The notes beneath the pieces were generated by a model that did not search any database, had not been told where the DNA came from, and saw nothing but the letters and a program-made list of their open reading frames with translations. Shown in pieces: positions 15,949-23,687 of a stretch of DNA of 45,809 bases. Made by a program: the position numbers and the translations under genes. The DNA comes from an uncultured Eggerthellaceae bacterium. Its GTDB lineage: Bacteria > Actinomycetota > Coriobacteriia > Coriobacteriales > Eggerthellaceae. Within the stretch, counting starts at the first letter, position 1, and each line of letters starts with the position of its first letter. Location: the NCBI GenBank assembly GCA_910588905.1, contig CAJURZ010000001.1, positions 117,779 through 163,587 of the forward strand, in the 5' to 3' direction.

Positions 15949-17523
15949 ATGGCCGCCGCTTCTCACAGACAGGAAGCACTGACGCTTCCTGTCTGCCTCA
16001 TCATCATAGACGGCTACGGCCTGGCGGAGGATTCGCCGAGCAATGCCATCTCCCAGGCAGCTACACCGGTGCTGGATCGGCTCTTCCGAGACCATGACTG
16101 GGTGCGCTTGGAGGCGTCCGGCGAAGCGGTCGGCCTGCCCCAAGGCCAGATGGGCAACTCCGAAGTGGGGCATCTGAACATCGGTGCGGGACGGGTGGTC
16201 TTCCAAGAGCTCACCCGCATCGATCGTGCCGTAGCCGATGGCTCCCTGGCTGAGAACGCTGTGTTCCAAGGAGCCTTCGCCCAGGCCAAGGCTCATGGGG
16301 GCACCGTGCATCTCATGGGGCTCTTGAGCGATGGCGGCGTCCACTCCTCCCAGGAGCACCTCTTCGCTCTGCTCGAAGAAGCAGCCAAAGCAGGGGCCGA
16401 CCAGGTGATGGTCCACTGCTTCTTGGATGGCCGGGACGTGCCGCCTTCCAGTGCCGGCAGCTACATCCGCCAGTTGGAGGAGCGGATATCAAAGCTCGGC
16501 CAAGCCTATCCGAACTGCCAGATGAGCATTGGAAGCCTTTCGGGCCGGTACTACGCCATGGATCGTGACAAGCGCTGGGATAGGGTGCAGAAGGCCTACG
16601 ACACCATCGTCTGCGCTCAGGAGCACACGGATCTGACCCCCCTTGAGGCTCTGGAAGGCTCCTATGACAACGGGGTCACGGATGAGTTCGTCCTGCCCAT
16701 CGCCTTCCAAGCTAGAGGGATCCAGGATGGGGATGCGGTCATCTTCTTCAACTTCCGTCCCGACCGTGCCCGAGAGCTCACCCGAGCCATCGTGGATGCT
16801 GATTTCGATGGCTTCCCCCGTCCTTGCCAGCCCGATGTGACGTTCGTCTGCCTCACAGAATACGATCCCACCATCCAGGCTCCCGTAGCCTTCCCCAAGG
16901 AGTTCCCTGAAGCAGTGCTGGCAGACGTGCTGGCTAAGGCCGGTCTTTCCCAGTTCCATATCGCTGAGACCGAGAAATATGCCCACGTCACGTTCTTCTT
17001 GAACGGGGGAGTGGAGGAGGAGAAAGCGGGGGAGGAGCGCGTCCTCATCGCTTCGCCCAAGGTCGCCACCTATGATCTGCAACCCCAGATGAGCGAACCG
17101 GAAGTGGCAAGCGCCCTGGCCCAAGCCATCCGCGAACGAGCGGCTGACGTCTACATCGTGAACTTCGCCAACTGCGACATGGTGGGCCACACCGGTAGCA
17201 TCCCCGCTGCCGTTCAGGCCGTTGAAGCGGTGGATACGGGGGTAGGGAAGGTGCTCGAGGCCATCCGCGAGCAAGGGGGCGTAGCCTTCGTCACGGCCGA
17301 CCACGGCAACGCCGACAAGATGCTCTCAGAGGATGGCACCCCGCACACAGCCCATACCACAGCGCTCGTGCCCTTCATCTTGGCCGACTTCAGCGAAAGG
17401 GGCTTCAGGCTCACCGGCGAAGACGGCGCGCTCTGCGATATCGCCCCCACCATCTTGGAGGCCATCGGCATCCCCGCCCCCGAGCAGATGACCGGTAAAG
17501 GCCTTATTGCCTCCCCTGTATGA
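15949..17523 (+). CDS. gpmI: 2,3-bisphosphoglycerate-independent phosphoglycerate mutase
   Basis: Converts 3-phosphoglycerate to 2-phosphoglycerate using two Mn(II) ions. The 524 residues fit iPGM (about 510) plus a short N-terminal extension. Seen: LIIIDGYGLAEDSPSNAI, the catalytic-serine motif MGNSEVGHLNIGAGR, GLLSDGGVHSSQEH, FLDGRDVPP, FFNFRPDRARELT, EKYAHVTFFLNGG, and metal ligands in FVTADHGNADKM. The ATG at 15949 directly follows the tpiA TAG. No later ATG precedes the conserved core, which begins near residue 15, so this start is likely. A perfect 12-bp hairpin (15966-15995) is embedded in codons 6-16. Confidence 0.97.
   Translation: MAAASHRQEALTLPVCLIIIDGYGLAEDSPSNAISQAATPVLDRLFRDHDWVRLEASGEAVGLPQGQMGNSEVGHLNIGAGRVVFQELTRIDRAVADGSLAENAVFQGAFAQAKAHGGTVHLMGLLSDGGVHSSQEHLFALLEEAAKAGADQVMVHCFLDGRDVPPSSAGSYIRQLEERISKLGQAYPNCQMSIGSLSGRYYAMDRDKRWDRVQKAYDTIVCAQEHTDLTPLEALEGSYDNGVTDEFVLPIAFQARGIQDGDAVIFFNFRPDRARELTRAIVDADFDGFPRPCQPDVTFVCLTEYDPTIQAPVAFPKEFPEAVLADVLAKAGLSQFHIAETEKYAHVTFFLNGGVEEEKAGEERVLIASPKVATYDLQPQMSEPEVASALAQAIRERAADVYIVNFANCDMVGHTGSIPAAVQAVEAVDTGVGKVLEAIREQGGVAFVTADHGNADKMLSEDGTPHTAHTTALVPFILADFSERGFRLTGEDGALCDIAPTILEAIGIPAPEQMTGKGLIASPV
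15966..15995 (+). other. Perfect 12-bp hairpin in the first codons of gpmI
   Basis: Arms 15966-15977 and 15984-15995 with a 6-base loop. It lies 18 bases after the tpiA stop, where a 3'-end hairpin would be expected, but inside gpmI. No U-tract follows. Confidence 0.7.
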
Positions 17524-17535
17524 TTCGGATATACT
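17507..17535 (+). promoter_or_regulatory. Promoter of secG
   Basis: -35 TTGCCT (17507-17512), 17-base spacer, -10 TATACT (17530-17535). It overlaps the end of gpmI and gives a leader of about 40 bases before the secG start. Confidence 0.55.
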
Positions 17536-17581
17536 CTCATATTCGGTCATCGTAAGCCTATGGTAGAAAGAAGCGTGAAGC

Positions 17582-17839
17582 GTGACACCTCTCGTGATCA
17601 TATTCCTGGTGCTGTTGTTCCTTTCCGGCATCGGACTCATCATCTTCATCCTCATGCATTCCGGGAAGGGAACGGGCATCTCTGATGCTATCGCCAGTTC
17701 CATGTACTCCACCCAAACGGGTACCAGCATCATAGAGAAGAACCTCGATCGCATCACCATCGTATGCGCTATCGTCTTCCTGGTATCGCTTCTGGTGCTC
17801 ATGGTCATCTATCCTCATGGGACCATCAGCACTCAATAA
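17582..17839 (+). CDS. secG: Preprotein translocase subunit SecG
   Basis: Small accessory subunit of the SecYEG protein-conducting channel. The 85 residues show the family layout: a first membrane helix (residues 3-25), a glycine-containing cytoplasmic loop (MHSGKGTGISDAIASSMYST), and a second membrane helix (about residues 58-79). The start is GTG at 17582 with only a weak purine-rich site upstream. Its place after gap-pgk-tpiA-gpmI is the typical Gram-positive context. It appears to have its own promoter overlapping the end of gpmI, and is followed by the tRNA-Leu promoter. Confidence 0.93.
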   Translation: MTPLVIIFLVLLFLSGIGLIIFILMHSGKGTGISDAIASSMYSTQTGTSIIEKNLDRITIVCAIVFLVSLLVLMVIYPHGTISTQ

Positions 17840-17851
17840 CGATCATCTCGC

Positions 17852-17879
17852 TTGCACGTGAGATGCAATCTGCTAAAAT
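17852..17879 (+). promoter_or_regulatory. tRNA-Leu promoter within a 9-bp inverted repeat
   Basis: -35 TTGCAC (17852-17857), 16-base spacer, -10 TAAAAT (17874-17879). A perfect 9-base inverted repeat, ACGTGAGAT (17856-17864) and ATCTCACGT (17878-17886), spans the region between and around the boxes. In the secG transcript it would also form a hairpin 17 bases past the stop. Confidence 0.65.
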
Positions 17880-17902
17880 CTCACGTCGCACGTTATCTAC
17901 GG

Positions 17903-17991
17903 GTCGGAGTGGTGGAACGGCAGACACGCTAGCTTGAGGTGCTAGTGCCCACATATCGGGTGTGCGGGTTCAAATCCCGCCTCCGACACCA
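17903..17991 (+). tRNA. tRNA-Leu (GAG anticodon)
   Basis: Class II tRNA with a variable arm. The acceptor GTCGGAG pairs with CTCCGAC; the anticodon stem CTAGC/GCTAG encloses TTGAGGT (anticodon GAG); the T-arm GCGGG-TTCAAAT-CCCGC is canonical; CCA is encoded. Confidence 0.97.
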
Positions 17992-18001
17992 GAGAACTTC
18001 C

Positions 18002-18040
18002 AGATCCCCATCGCGAAAGCGGTGGGGATCTTCTTTTCTG
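18002..18040 (+). terminator. Rho-independent terminator after tRNA-Leu
   Basis: A stem of 12-13 pairs (18002-18014 with 18019-18031, one G-U pair) is capped by a GAAA tetraloop and followed by a T-rich run. Confidence 0.9.
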
Positions 18041-18051
18041 GCTATTCCTCC

Positions 18052-18079
18052 TTGACGGGCTGTGTGGGTCTGCTATCAT
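18052..18079 (+). promoter_or_regulatory. tRNA-Val promoter
   Basis: -35 TTGACG (18052-18057), 16-base spacer, -10 TATCAT (18074-18079). Confidence 0.7.
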
Positions 18080-18108
18080 ATCGACCCGCTGACGCTGAGA
18101 AGCCGAAT

Positions 18109-18185
<77 letters not shown>

Positions 18186-18239
18186 TCTTCGTCAGTCGTG
18201 GGATGCTCACGTCGCTTGAGATCGCAAGAAAAAAGAGCC

Positions 18240-18268
18240 TTGCGTACCTCAAAGGATTCGAGTAAGAT
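18240..18268 (+). promoter_or_regulatory. tRNA-Gly promoter
   Basis: -35 TTGCGT (18240-18245), 17-base spacer, -10 TAAGAT (18263-18268). Confidence 0.65.
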
Positions 18269-18280
18269 GTTCCACGCTAT

Positions 18281-18356
18281 GCGGACATGGCTCAGCTGGT
18301 AGAGCACCACCTTGCCAAGGTGGGGGTCGCGGGTTCGAACCCCGTTGTCCGCTCCA
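18281..18356 (+). tRNA. tRNA-Gly (GCC anticodon)
   Basis: The acceptor GCGGACA pairs with TGTCCGC; the anticodon stem CCACC/GGTGG encloses TTGCCAA (anticodon GCC); the T-arm is GCGGG-TTCGAAC-CCCGT; CCA is encoded. Confidence 0.97.
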
Positions 18357-18364
18357 TCGCCTGC

Positions 18365-18405
18365 AAGAGCCGGCACATCGTGATTCGATGGGTCGGCTCT
18401 TTTTT
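18365..18405 (+). terminator. Rho-independent terminator after tRNA-Gly
   Basis: AAGAGCCG (18365-18372) pairs with CGGCTCTT (18394-18401). An inner ATCG/CGAT pair extends the stem, and a run of T follows. It ends only 20 bases before tRNA-Cys. Confidence 0.85.
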
Positions 18406-18425
18406 CAAGGCGGGAAGCTCTTCGG

Positions 18426-18499
18426 GGCGACGTGGCCAAGTGGTAAGGCAGAGGCCTGCAAAGCCTTTATCTCCGGTTCGAATCCGGACGTCGCCTCCA
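18426..18499 (+). tRNA. tRNA-Cys (GCA anticodon)
   Basis: The acceptor GGCGACG pairs with CGTCGCC; the anticodon loop CTGCAAA carries GCA; the T-arm is TCCGG-TTCGAAT-CCGGA; CCA is encoded. There is no room for a normal promoter between the preceding terminator and this gene. Confidence 0.96.
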
Positions 18500-18680
18500 A
18501 CCTCTCTCCAACACCTCTTTGCCGTTCGCATTTTCCTAGACGCCGTTCATTCTGGCGGGCTGCGCGCCCGGAGTCCCTTCACCGAGCAATGGGTGGCCGC
18601 CTCATGCCACCGGACGGACATCTCGGTCTGCTTTGTTAGAGTCCTTGGGACACGCTTTCGGTCCTAAGAGGAGGAACGGC
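18500..18680 (+). other. Leader region of the ech operon with two GC hairpins
   Basis: About 180 bases without a recognised gene. It contains the hairpins CGGGC/GCCCG (18556-18560 with 18566-18570) and GGTGGC/GCCACC (18592-18597 with 18606-18611). A possible 16-codon ORF (18589-18639) covers the second hairpin. The strong ribosome site AAGAGGAGG just before echA is clear; no convincing promoter or known riboswitch was found. Confidence 0.4.
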
Positions 18681-20597
18681 ATGGAGATGCTCCTTTTCCT
18701 CATGGCATTCCCGGCGCTCATAGCACTGCTGCTGGTGGTCATCAGGAACAATTCCGCACGGAACGTGCTGGTGGTGATAGGGGCTGCGGTCACAGCAGTG
18801 GCCTCGGTCATCCTCGCCTGCACGAACCTGGGCACAGCCCTTGTGCTCTTCGAATGCTCATCAACGGTGGCAGACACAGCCTGTACGGCGGTGAGCTGCA
18901 TCTGCGTGTTCGTGGTGCTGGCCTATGCAATCAAGTACAGGAACGTGCTCGCAGGTGTTCTGGGCATCGTGCAGCTAGTGTTGGTGCTCTATGTGGAATT
19001 CGCCCATGCCCATGAAATGGAAGTGACCCAAGGCCTCTATCTTGATTCGCTCACCCTGATGATGGTGCTCATCATCGGCGTCATCGGTTCGGGCATCTGC
19101 GTCTACGCCATCGGCTACATGCAGGACTTCCAGGACCATGAGCCGGAAGGAGCAGCGGACAGGAGACCTCAGTTCTTCGCCCTCATGTTCATCTTCCTCT
19201 CCGCCATGTTCGTCATCGTGCTATCCAACAACATGGCATGGATGTTCACGGGCTGGGAGGTGACCACCCTCTGCTCGTTCCTCCTCATCGGCTACACCAA
19301 GACCGAGGAGGCCATCCGCAATGCCTTCCGCCAGATCATCATGAACCTGGCGGGCGGGATCGCCTTCATCCTGGCACTGTTCCTCTGTGCCACTCAGGTG
19401 GGGACCTTCGCTCTGAACGAATTCATAGAGATCGGCATCATGGATCCGGCTCTCGTGCTGCTCCCGGTGGTGTGCCTGGCCTTCGCGGGCATCACCAAGG
19501 CAGCTCAGATGCCCTTCCAAACATGGCTTTTGGGGGCCATGGTGGCACCTACCCCCACAAGCGCCCTGCTCCATTCCTCCACCATGGTGAAAGCAGGTGT
19601 CTTCATGCTGGTGAAGCTGGCTCCTTGCTTCCTGGTGAGCCCGGTGCCTTCGGTCATGGTCATGCTGGTGGGATCGGTCACGTTCCTGCTCTGCTCGTTC
19701 ATAGCTATCTCCCAAACCAACGCCAAGCGCGTGCTGGCCTATTCCACCATCGCGAACCTGGGCCTCATCACCGCCTGTGCTGGTGTCGGAAGCCCCGAGG
19801 CGGTCTGGGCGGCCATGTTCCTGATCCTGTTCCATGCCATCGCGAAATCGCTCTTGTTCCTCTGCGTGGGTACCGCCGAGCATCACATCGGCAGCCGCGA
19901 CATCGAGGATATGGACCTGCTCTTCGAGCGCATGCCACGCCTGGCGCGCTTCATGATGCTGGGCATCATGGGCATGTTCATCGCACCCTTCGGCATGCTC
20001 ATCGCGAAGTGGGCCACTCTCGTCTCCTTCGTTGCCATGGACCAAGTGGCGCTCATCGTGATCCTGGCTTTCGGATCTGCAGCCACTTTCATGTTCTGGG
20101 CGAAGTGGATGGGCAAGCTGGCAGGCATCACCGGAGAGCCTCAGAATGTGGAGGTCACCGTCCACGGCAGCGAATGGTTCTCCATCCTGCTCATGGCAGC
20201 GCTTCTGGTAGCAGGCTGCGTCCTCCTGCCGCTGTTGTCCTCTAGCCTGGTAGAGCCCTATATAGCTTCGGTCTACGGCTTCGGCATCCAAGACATCTCC
20301 GCGGGTAACCTCTGGCTCGCCAGCATCTGCGTTTGCGTGGTGGTGATCGCATTGTTCTGCGGTCTTGGACGCTCCAAGAAGAAGCGCGTGGGCGTGTACC
20401 TCTCCGGCGTGAGCCGTGAAGACGGGACCCGATCCTTCCAGAACTCCTTGTCTGGTGAGAGCCTGGCAACGGTTCGCAACTGGTACATGGAAGAGGAGTT
20501 CGGTGAGAAGCGCATGGCTCCCATCGGGGTCACATTCAACAGCATCCTGATAGCCGCAGCTGCCGTGATGGCGCTCGTCGGCATGACGCTCGTATAG
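18681..20597 (+). CDS. echA: Ech hydrogenase subunit A (NuoL/antiporter-like)
   Basis: Large ion-translocating membrane subunit of the energy-converting hydrogenase (638 residues, about 15-16 membrane helices). Seen: the antiporter core with the conserved glutamate in NNMAWMFTGWEVTTLCSFLL (near residue 185) and the lysine/histidine-bearing QMPFQTWLLGAMVAPTPTSA then LLHSSTMVKAGVFML, plus a lysine in ITKAAQMP. These residues carry protons or Na+ in complex I-like machines. I chose ATG 18681 (AGGAGG 7 bases upstream) over a TTG at 18633. First gene of six in the exact EchA-F order; a 9-base gap to echB. Confidence 0.9.
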   Translation: MEMLLFLMAFPALIALLLVVIRNNSARNVLVVIGAAVTAVASVILACTNLGTALVLFECSSTVADTACTAVSCICVFVVLAYAIKYRNVLAGVLGIVQLVLVLYVEFAHAHEMEVTQGLYLDSLTLMMVLIIGVIGSGICVYAIGYMQDFQDHEPEGAADRRPQFFALMFIFLSAMFVIVLSNNMAWMFTGWEVTTLCSFLLIGYTKTEEAIRNAFRQIIMNLAGGIAFILALFLCATQVGTFALNEFIEIGIMDPALVLLPVVCLAFAGITKAAQMPFQTWLLGAMVAPTPTSALLHSSTMVKAGVFMLVKLAPCFLVSPVPSVMVMLVGSVTFLLCSFIAISQTNAKRVLAYSTIANLGLITACAGVGSPEAVWAAMFLILFHAIAKSLLFLCVGTAEHHIGSRDIEDMDLLFERMPRLARFMMLGIMGMFIAPFGMLIAKWATLVSFVAMDQVALIVILAFGSAATFMFWAKWMGKLAGITGEPQNVEVTVHGSEWFSILLMAALLVAGCVLLPLLSSSLVEPYIASVYGFGIQDISAGNLWLASICVCVVVIALFCGLGRSKKKRVGVYLSGVSREDGTRSFQNSLSGESLATVRNWYMEEEFGEKRMAPIGVTFNSILIAAAAVMALVGMTLV

Positions 20598-20606
20598 GAG
20601 GCGGCA

Positions 20607-21527
20607 ATGATCGCATTCGGATCCATAGCAGCTATCCTGGGGACCTTGGGCTTCGCTATCCTGGCCCCCATCATCGGTTGTCTTCTAGCGGGCCTTGACA
20701 GGATCATCTCAGCTCGCATGCAAGGACGGGTGGGGCCACCCCTCCTTCAGCCTTTCTACGATGTGCGCAAGCTCTTCGAGAAGGAGCGCGTGACGGTGAA
20801 CGGCGTACAGGATGCCTATGTCATCTGCGCGCTCATCTTCGCCATCATCGCAGGCGGCATCTTCTTCTCGGGTGGCAATCTGCTGATGTGTGTGTTCGTC
20901 ATCACGCTCTCCAGCCTCTTCTTCATCATAGCGGCCTATTCATCCCGTTCCCCCTATGCAGAGATCGGCGCTGCCCGCGAGACGCTCCAGGTCATGGCCT
21001 ATGAGCCCATGGTGCTCCTGTTCGCCGTGGCCTTCTATATGGCCACAGGACTGATCCTGCAGCCCTACATCTCCTCTATGATGCCTGCGGGTTCCTTCGA
21101 TGTGGCATCCGTGTTCCTACTGGACAAGCCCGTGATCGTCTACATCTGGCCGGCCTTCTTGGGGCTCATGTTCATCCTCACCATCAAGCTCCGGAAATCT
21201 CCCTTCGATCTGTCCCTGTCGCACCACGCTCATCAGGAGATCGTCCGCGGCATGACCACGGAGATGTCTGGATCAACCCTGGGGTTCGTGGAGATCCTCC
21301 ACTGGTATGAGAACGTGCTCTTCTTAGGCTGGGTAGGGCTGTTCTTCGTCTGGGGCGGTCCCATCACGCTCATCCTCGGAGTAGTGGCAGCCTTGGCCGC
21401 CTACTTCCTCGAGATACTCATCGACAACAACTTCGCGCGTGTGAAATGGCAATTCATGTTGAAGTCGTCCTGGGCCGTAGCCCTCATCCTGGGCGGCATC
21501 AATATCGCAGTCCTCGCGTTCCTATAA
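20607..21527 (+). CDS. echB: Ech hydrogenase subunit B (NuoH-like)
   Basis: A 306-residue membrane subunit homologous to complex I NuoH, which docks the hydrogenase arm to the ion pump. Seen: a cytoplasmic loop after helix 1 (DRIISARMQGRVGPPLLQPF), the charged DVRKLFEKE, SRSPYAEIGAARETLQVMAYE (conserved acidic loop), and the C-terminal loop KLRKSPFDLSLSHHAHQE and EILHWYENVLFLGW. Good ribosome site (AGGAGG) before ATG 20607. Eleven bases separate it from echC. Confidence 0.92.
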   Translation: MIAFGSIAAILGTLGFAILAPIIGCLLAGLDRIISARMQGRVGPPLLQPFYDVRKLFEKERVTVNGVQDAYVICALIFAIIAGGIFFSGGNLLMCVFVITLSSLFFIIAAYSSRSPYAEIGAARETLQVMAYEPMVLLFAVAFYMATGLILQPYISSMMPAGSFDVASVFLLDKPVIVYIWPAFLGLMFILTIKLRKSPFDLSLSHHAHQEIVRGMTTEMSGSTLGFVEILHWYENVLFLGWVGLFFVWGGPITLILGVVAALAAYFLEILIDNNFARVKWQFMLKSSWAVALILGGINIAVLAFL

Positions 21528-21538
21528 GGAGGGGTGAC

Positions 21539-21985
21539 ATGGCATACTCTTCAAAGTCTCCGTGGGTCATCCATTACGACGGCTCCAGTTGCAACGGCTG
21601 TGATATCGAAGTGCTGGCAACGCTCTGCCCGGGCTTCGACGGTGAGCGTTTCGGGGTCATCAACACCGGCAACCCCAAGCATGCAGACATCTTCTTGGTG
21701 ACCGGTTCGGTGAATGAGCAGAACATAGACGTCGTACGTCAGATCTACGACCAGATGGTAGAGCCGAAGGTGGTGGTGGCGTGCGGCATCTGCGCCTGCT
21801 CCGGCGGTATCTTCCATGATTGCTACAACGTCATCGGCGGCGTCGACCAAGCCATCCCCGTGGACGTCTACGCCCCTGGCTGTGCCGTGCGACCTGAGAC
21901 CCTGATCGATGCCATCGTCCAGGGCATCGCAGTGCTCGATGAGAAAGCAGAGAAGATCAAGGCCAAGAGGAAGGGGCTGGCATAG
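21539..21985 (+). CDS. echC: Ech hydrogenase subunit C ([NiFe] small subunit, NuoB-like)
   Basis: A 148-residue electron-transfer subunit that holds the proximal [4Fe-4S] cluster. Seen: the hydrogenase-type pair SSCNGCDIE (Cys-x2-Cys; complex I NuoB instead has adjacent cysteines), then ACGICACSGGIF and VYAPGCAVRPE supplying the other ligands. I chose ATG 21539 (AAGGAGG 6 bases upstream). An upstream in-frame extension runs into echB and is not conserved. The stop is directly followed by the echD ATG. Confidence 0.94.
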   Translation: MAYSSKSPWVIHYDGSSCNGCDIEVLATLCPGFDGERFGVINTGNPKHADIFLVTGSVNEQNIDVVRQIYDQMVEPKVVVACGICACSGGIFHDCYNVIGGVDQAIPVDVYAPGCAVRPETLIDAIVQGIAVLDEKAEKIKAKRKGLA

Positions 21986-22594
21986 ATGGGATTCTCCACT
22001 GAGTTCCGCACGCTTGCGGTGCAGTCTCTGCATGAGGATGCCGCATCGCGCAAGGATGAAGGCTGGCGCTATGTGCAGATGCTGGCAGTGAACAACGATG
22101 ACAGCATTGACCTGGTGTACTCCTACATGAAGGACGGCCTGCTGGATAATGCGGTGATAGAGGCGCTTCCCAAGGATGCTGAGGTGCCCTCCATCACGGA
22201 TCTGTATCTGGAGGCGTTCGTCTGCGAGAATGAGATCCATGATCTCTTCGGCATCACCTTCAAGGGGCTAGCCATCGATTTCTTGGGCAACTTCTACCGT
22301 GTGTCCACCGATGTGCCCATGACCATCATCTCGCCCGAGAAGCTCGCAGAGCGAGAGAAGCAGCGGAAGCTAGCCGAGAAGAAAGCTAAGGCAGAGGCGG
22401 CGAAGCAGGCGAAGGAGGCAGCTGCTGAAGGATCATCGGATGCCTCTGACGCAGATCCCCAAGCAGCGTCTGCGGATGCAGAGCTCGAGGCCAAGCTGGC
22501 CGCCATGTCGCCTGAGAGAGCGGCGAAGGTGCGGGCCGCCATGGAGGCGAAGGCTGCGAAAGCGAAGAAGGATACAGAAGGGGAGGGCGCATAA
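21986..22594 (+). CDS. echD: Ech hydrogenase subunit D (NuoC-like) with long charged tail
   Basis: A 202-residue protein. Residues 1 to about 112 are the NuoC-like domain, with the typical ENEIHDLFGITFKGLAIDF segment near residue 83. From about residue 115 on the protein is a very Ala/Lys/Glu-rich, probably coiled-coil tail (REKQRKLAEKKAKAEAAKQA and so on), interrupted near 145-160 by an Asp/Ser/Ala linker. The first domain alone is about the usual EchD length, so the tail is an addition. Its TAA overlaps the echE ATG by one base. Confidence 0.9.
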   Translation: MGFSTEFRTLAVQSLHEDAASRKDEGWRYVQMLAVNNDDSIDLVYSYMKDGLLDNAVIEALPKDAEVPSITDLYLEAFVCENEIHDLFGITFKGLAIDFLGNFYRVSTDVPMTIISPEKLAEREKQRKLAEKKAKAEAAKQAKEAAAEGSSDASDADPQAASADAELEAKLAAMSPERAAKVRAAMEAKAAKAKKDTEGEGA

Positions 22595-23682
22595 TGGGCA
22601 AGGCAACGGTCATTCCCTTCGGTCCCCAGCATCCGGTCCTACCGGAACCGCTCCATCTGGATCTGGTGGTCCAGGATGAGGCGGTGGTGGACTGCCTGCC
22701 GCAGATCGGCTTCGTCCATCGGGGTCTGGAGAAGCTGGTAGAGACCCGGGACTACAACCAATTCATCTATGTGGCAGAGCGCATCTGCGGCATCTGCGCC
22801 ATGGGTCATTCTCTGGGCTATGCCGAAACGGTGGAATCCCTCATGGGCATCGAAGTGCCCTCGCGCGCGGAATACCTGCGCGTCATCTGGCACGAGCTCT
22901 CCCGTATCCATTCCCACCTGCTCTGGCTCGGGTTGGCAGCAGACGCCTTCGGCTTCGAATCCATGTTCATGCACTGCTGGCGCCTGCGCGAGCGCGTCCT
23001 CGACATCTTCGAGAAGACCACGGGCGGTCGTGTGATCCTCTCCGTCGTCCGAGTAGGCGGCGTGAACCGCGACATCGAGGACTCCGAGCTCAAGGTCATC
23101 TGCCAGACCCTGGATGGCATCAAGGGCGAATACCAGCAGATCATGGATACGCTCCTGACCGATATGTCCGTCAAGAACCGTACGGTAGGGGTGGGCACGC
23201 TCTCCCATGAGCAGGCCGTCGCCCTTTCCATGGTAGGGCCCTTCGCCCGCGCTTCTCAGGTCAGCTACGATGTGCGCACCTTCGGCAAAGGCGCCTATGG
23301 GGCCCTCGCGGAGTTCCAGCCCATACTGGATGCCCAGGGAGATTGCTATGCCCGCGTGAAGGTCCGCTGCCTCGAAGTGCTGCAATCCATCGACATCATC
23401 AAGGAATTGGCGGCGAAGATCCCGGCGGGGGATATCTCTGTCAAGGTGAAGGGCAATCCCGAAGAGGGGGCTCGGGCGGCGAATGTGCTCGAACAGCCCC
23501 GCGGCGAGTGCTACTACTATGCCCAGGGCAACGGCACGAAGTTCCTCGAGCGCATGCGCATGAGGACGCCCACCTCTCAGAACCTGGCAGGCATGGTGGA
23601 GGCGCTCAAGGGCGCTGACCTGGCCGACGTGAATATGATCATCCTGACCATCGACCCGTGCATCAGCTGCACTGAGAGGTAG
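22594..23682 (+). CDS. echE: Ech hydrogenase subunit E ([NiFe] large catalytic subunit)
   Basis: Catalytic subunit that reduces protons with ferredoxin electrons (reversible). The 362 residues carry both Ni-binding motifs: AERICGICAMGHS (L1, CxxC, about residue 62) and DPCISCTER at the C-terminus (L2, CxxC). That makes it a true hydrogenase, not a complex I NuoD, which lacks these cysteines. The protein ends directly after the L2 motif, so there is no C-terminal peptide for a maturation endopeptidase to remove, as known for some Ech/Coo enzymes. Fits group 4e. Ni-Fe maturation genes (hyp) are not in this window. Confidence 0.95.
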   Translation: MGKATVIPFGPQHPVLPEPLHLDLVVQDEAVVDCLPQIGFVHRGLEKLVETRDYNQFIYVAERICGICAMGHSLGYAETVESLMGIEVPSRAEYLRVIWHELSRIHSHLLWLGLAADAFGFESMFMHCWRLRERVLDIFEKTTGGRVILSVVRVGGVNRDIEDSELKVICQTLDGIKGEYQQIMDTLLTDMSVKNRTVGVGTLSHEQAVALSMVGPFARASQVSYDVRTFGKGAYGALAEFQPILDAQGDCYARVKVRCLEVLQSIDIIKELAAKIPAGDISVKVKGNPEEGARAANVLEQPRGECYYYAQGNGTKFLERMRMRTPTSQNLAGMVEALKGADLADVNMIILTIDPCISCTER

Positions 23683-23687
23683 GAGTT

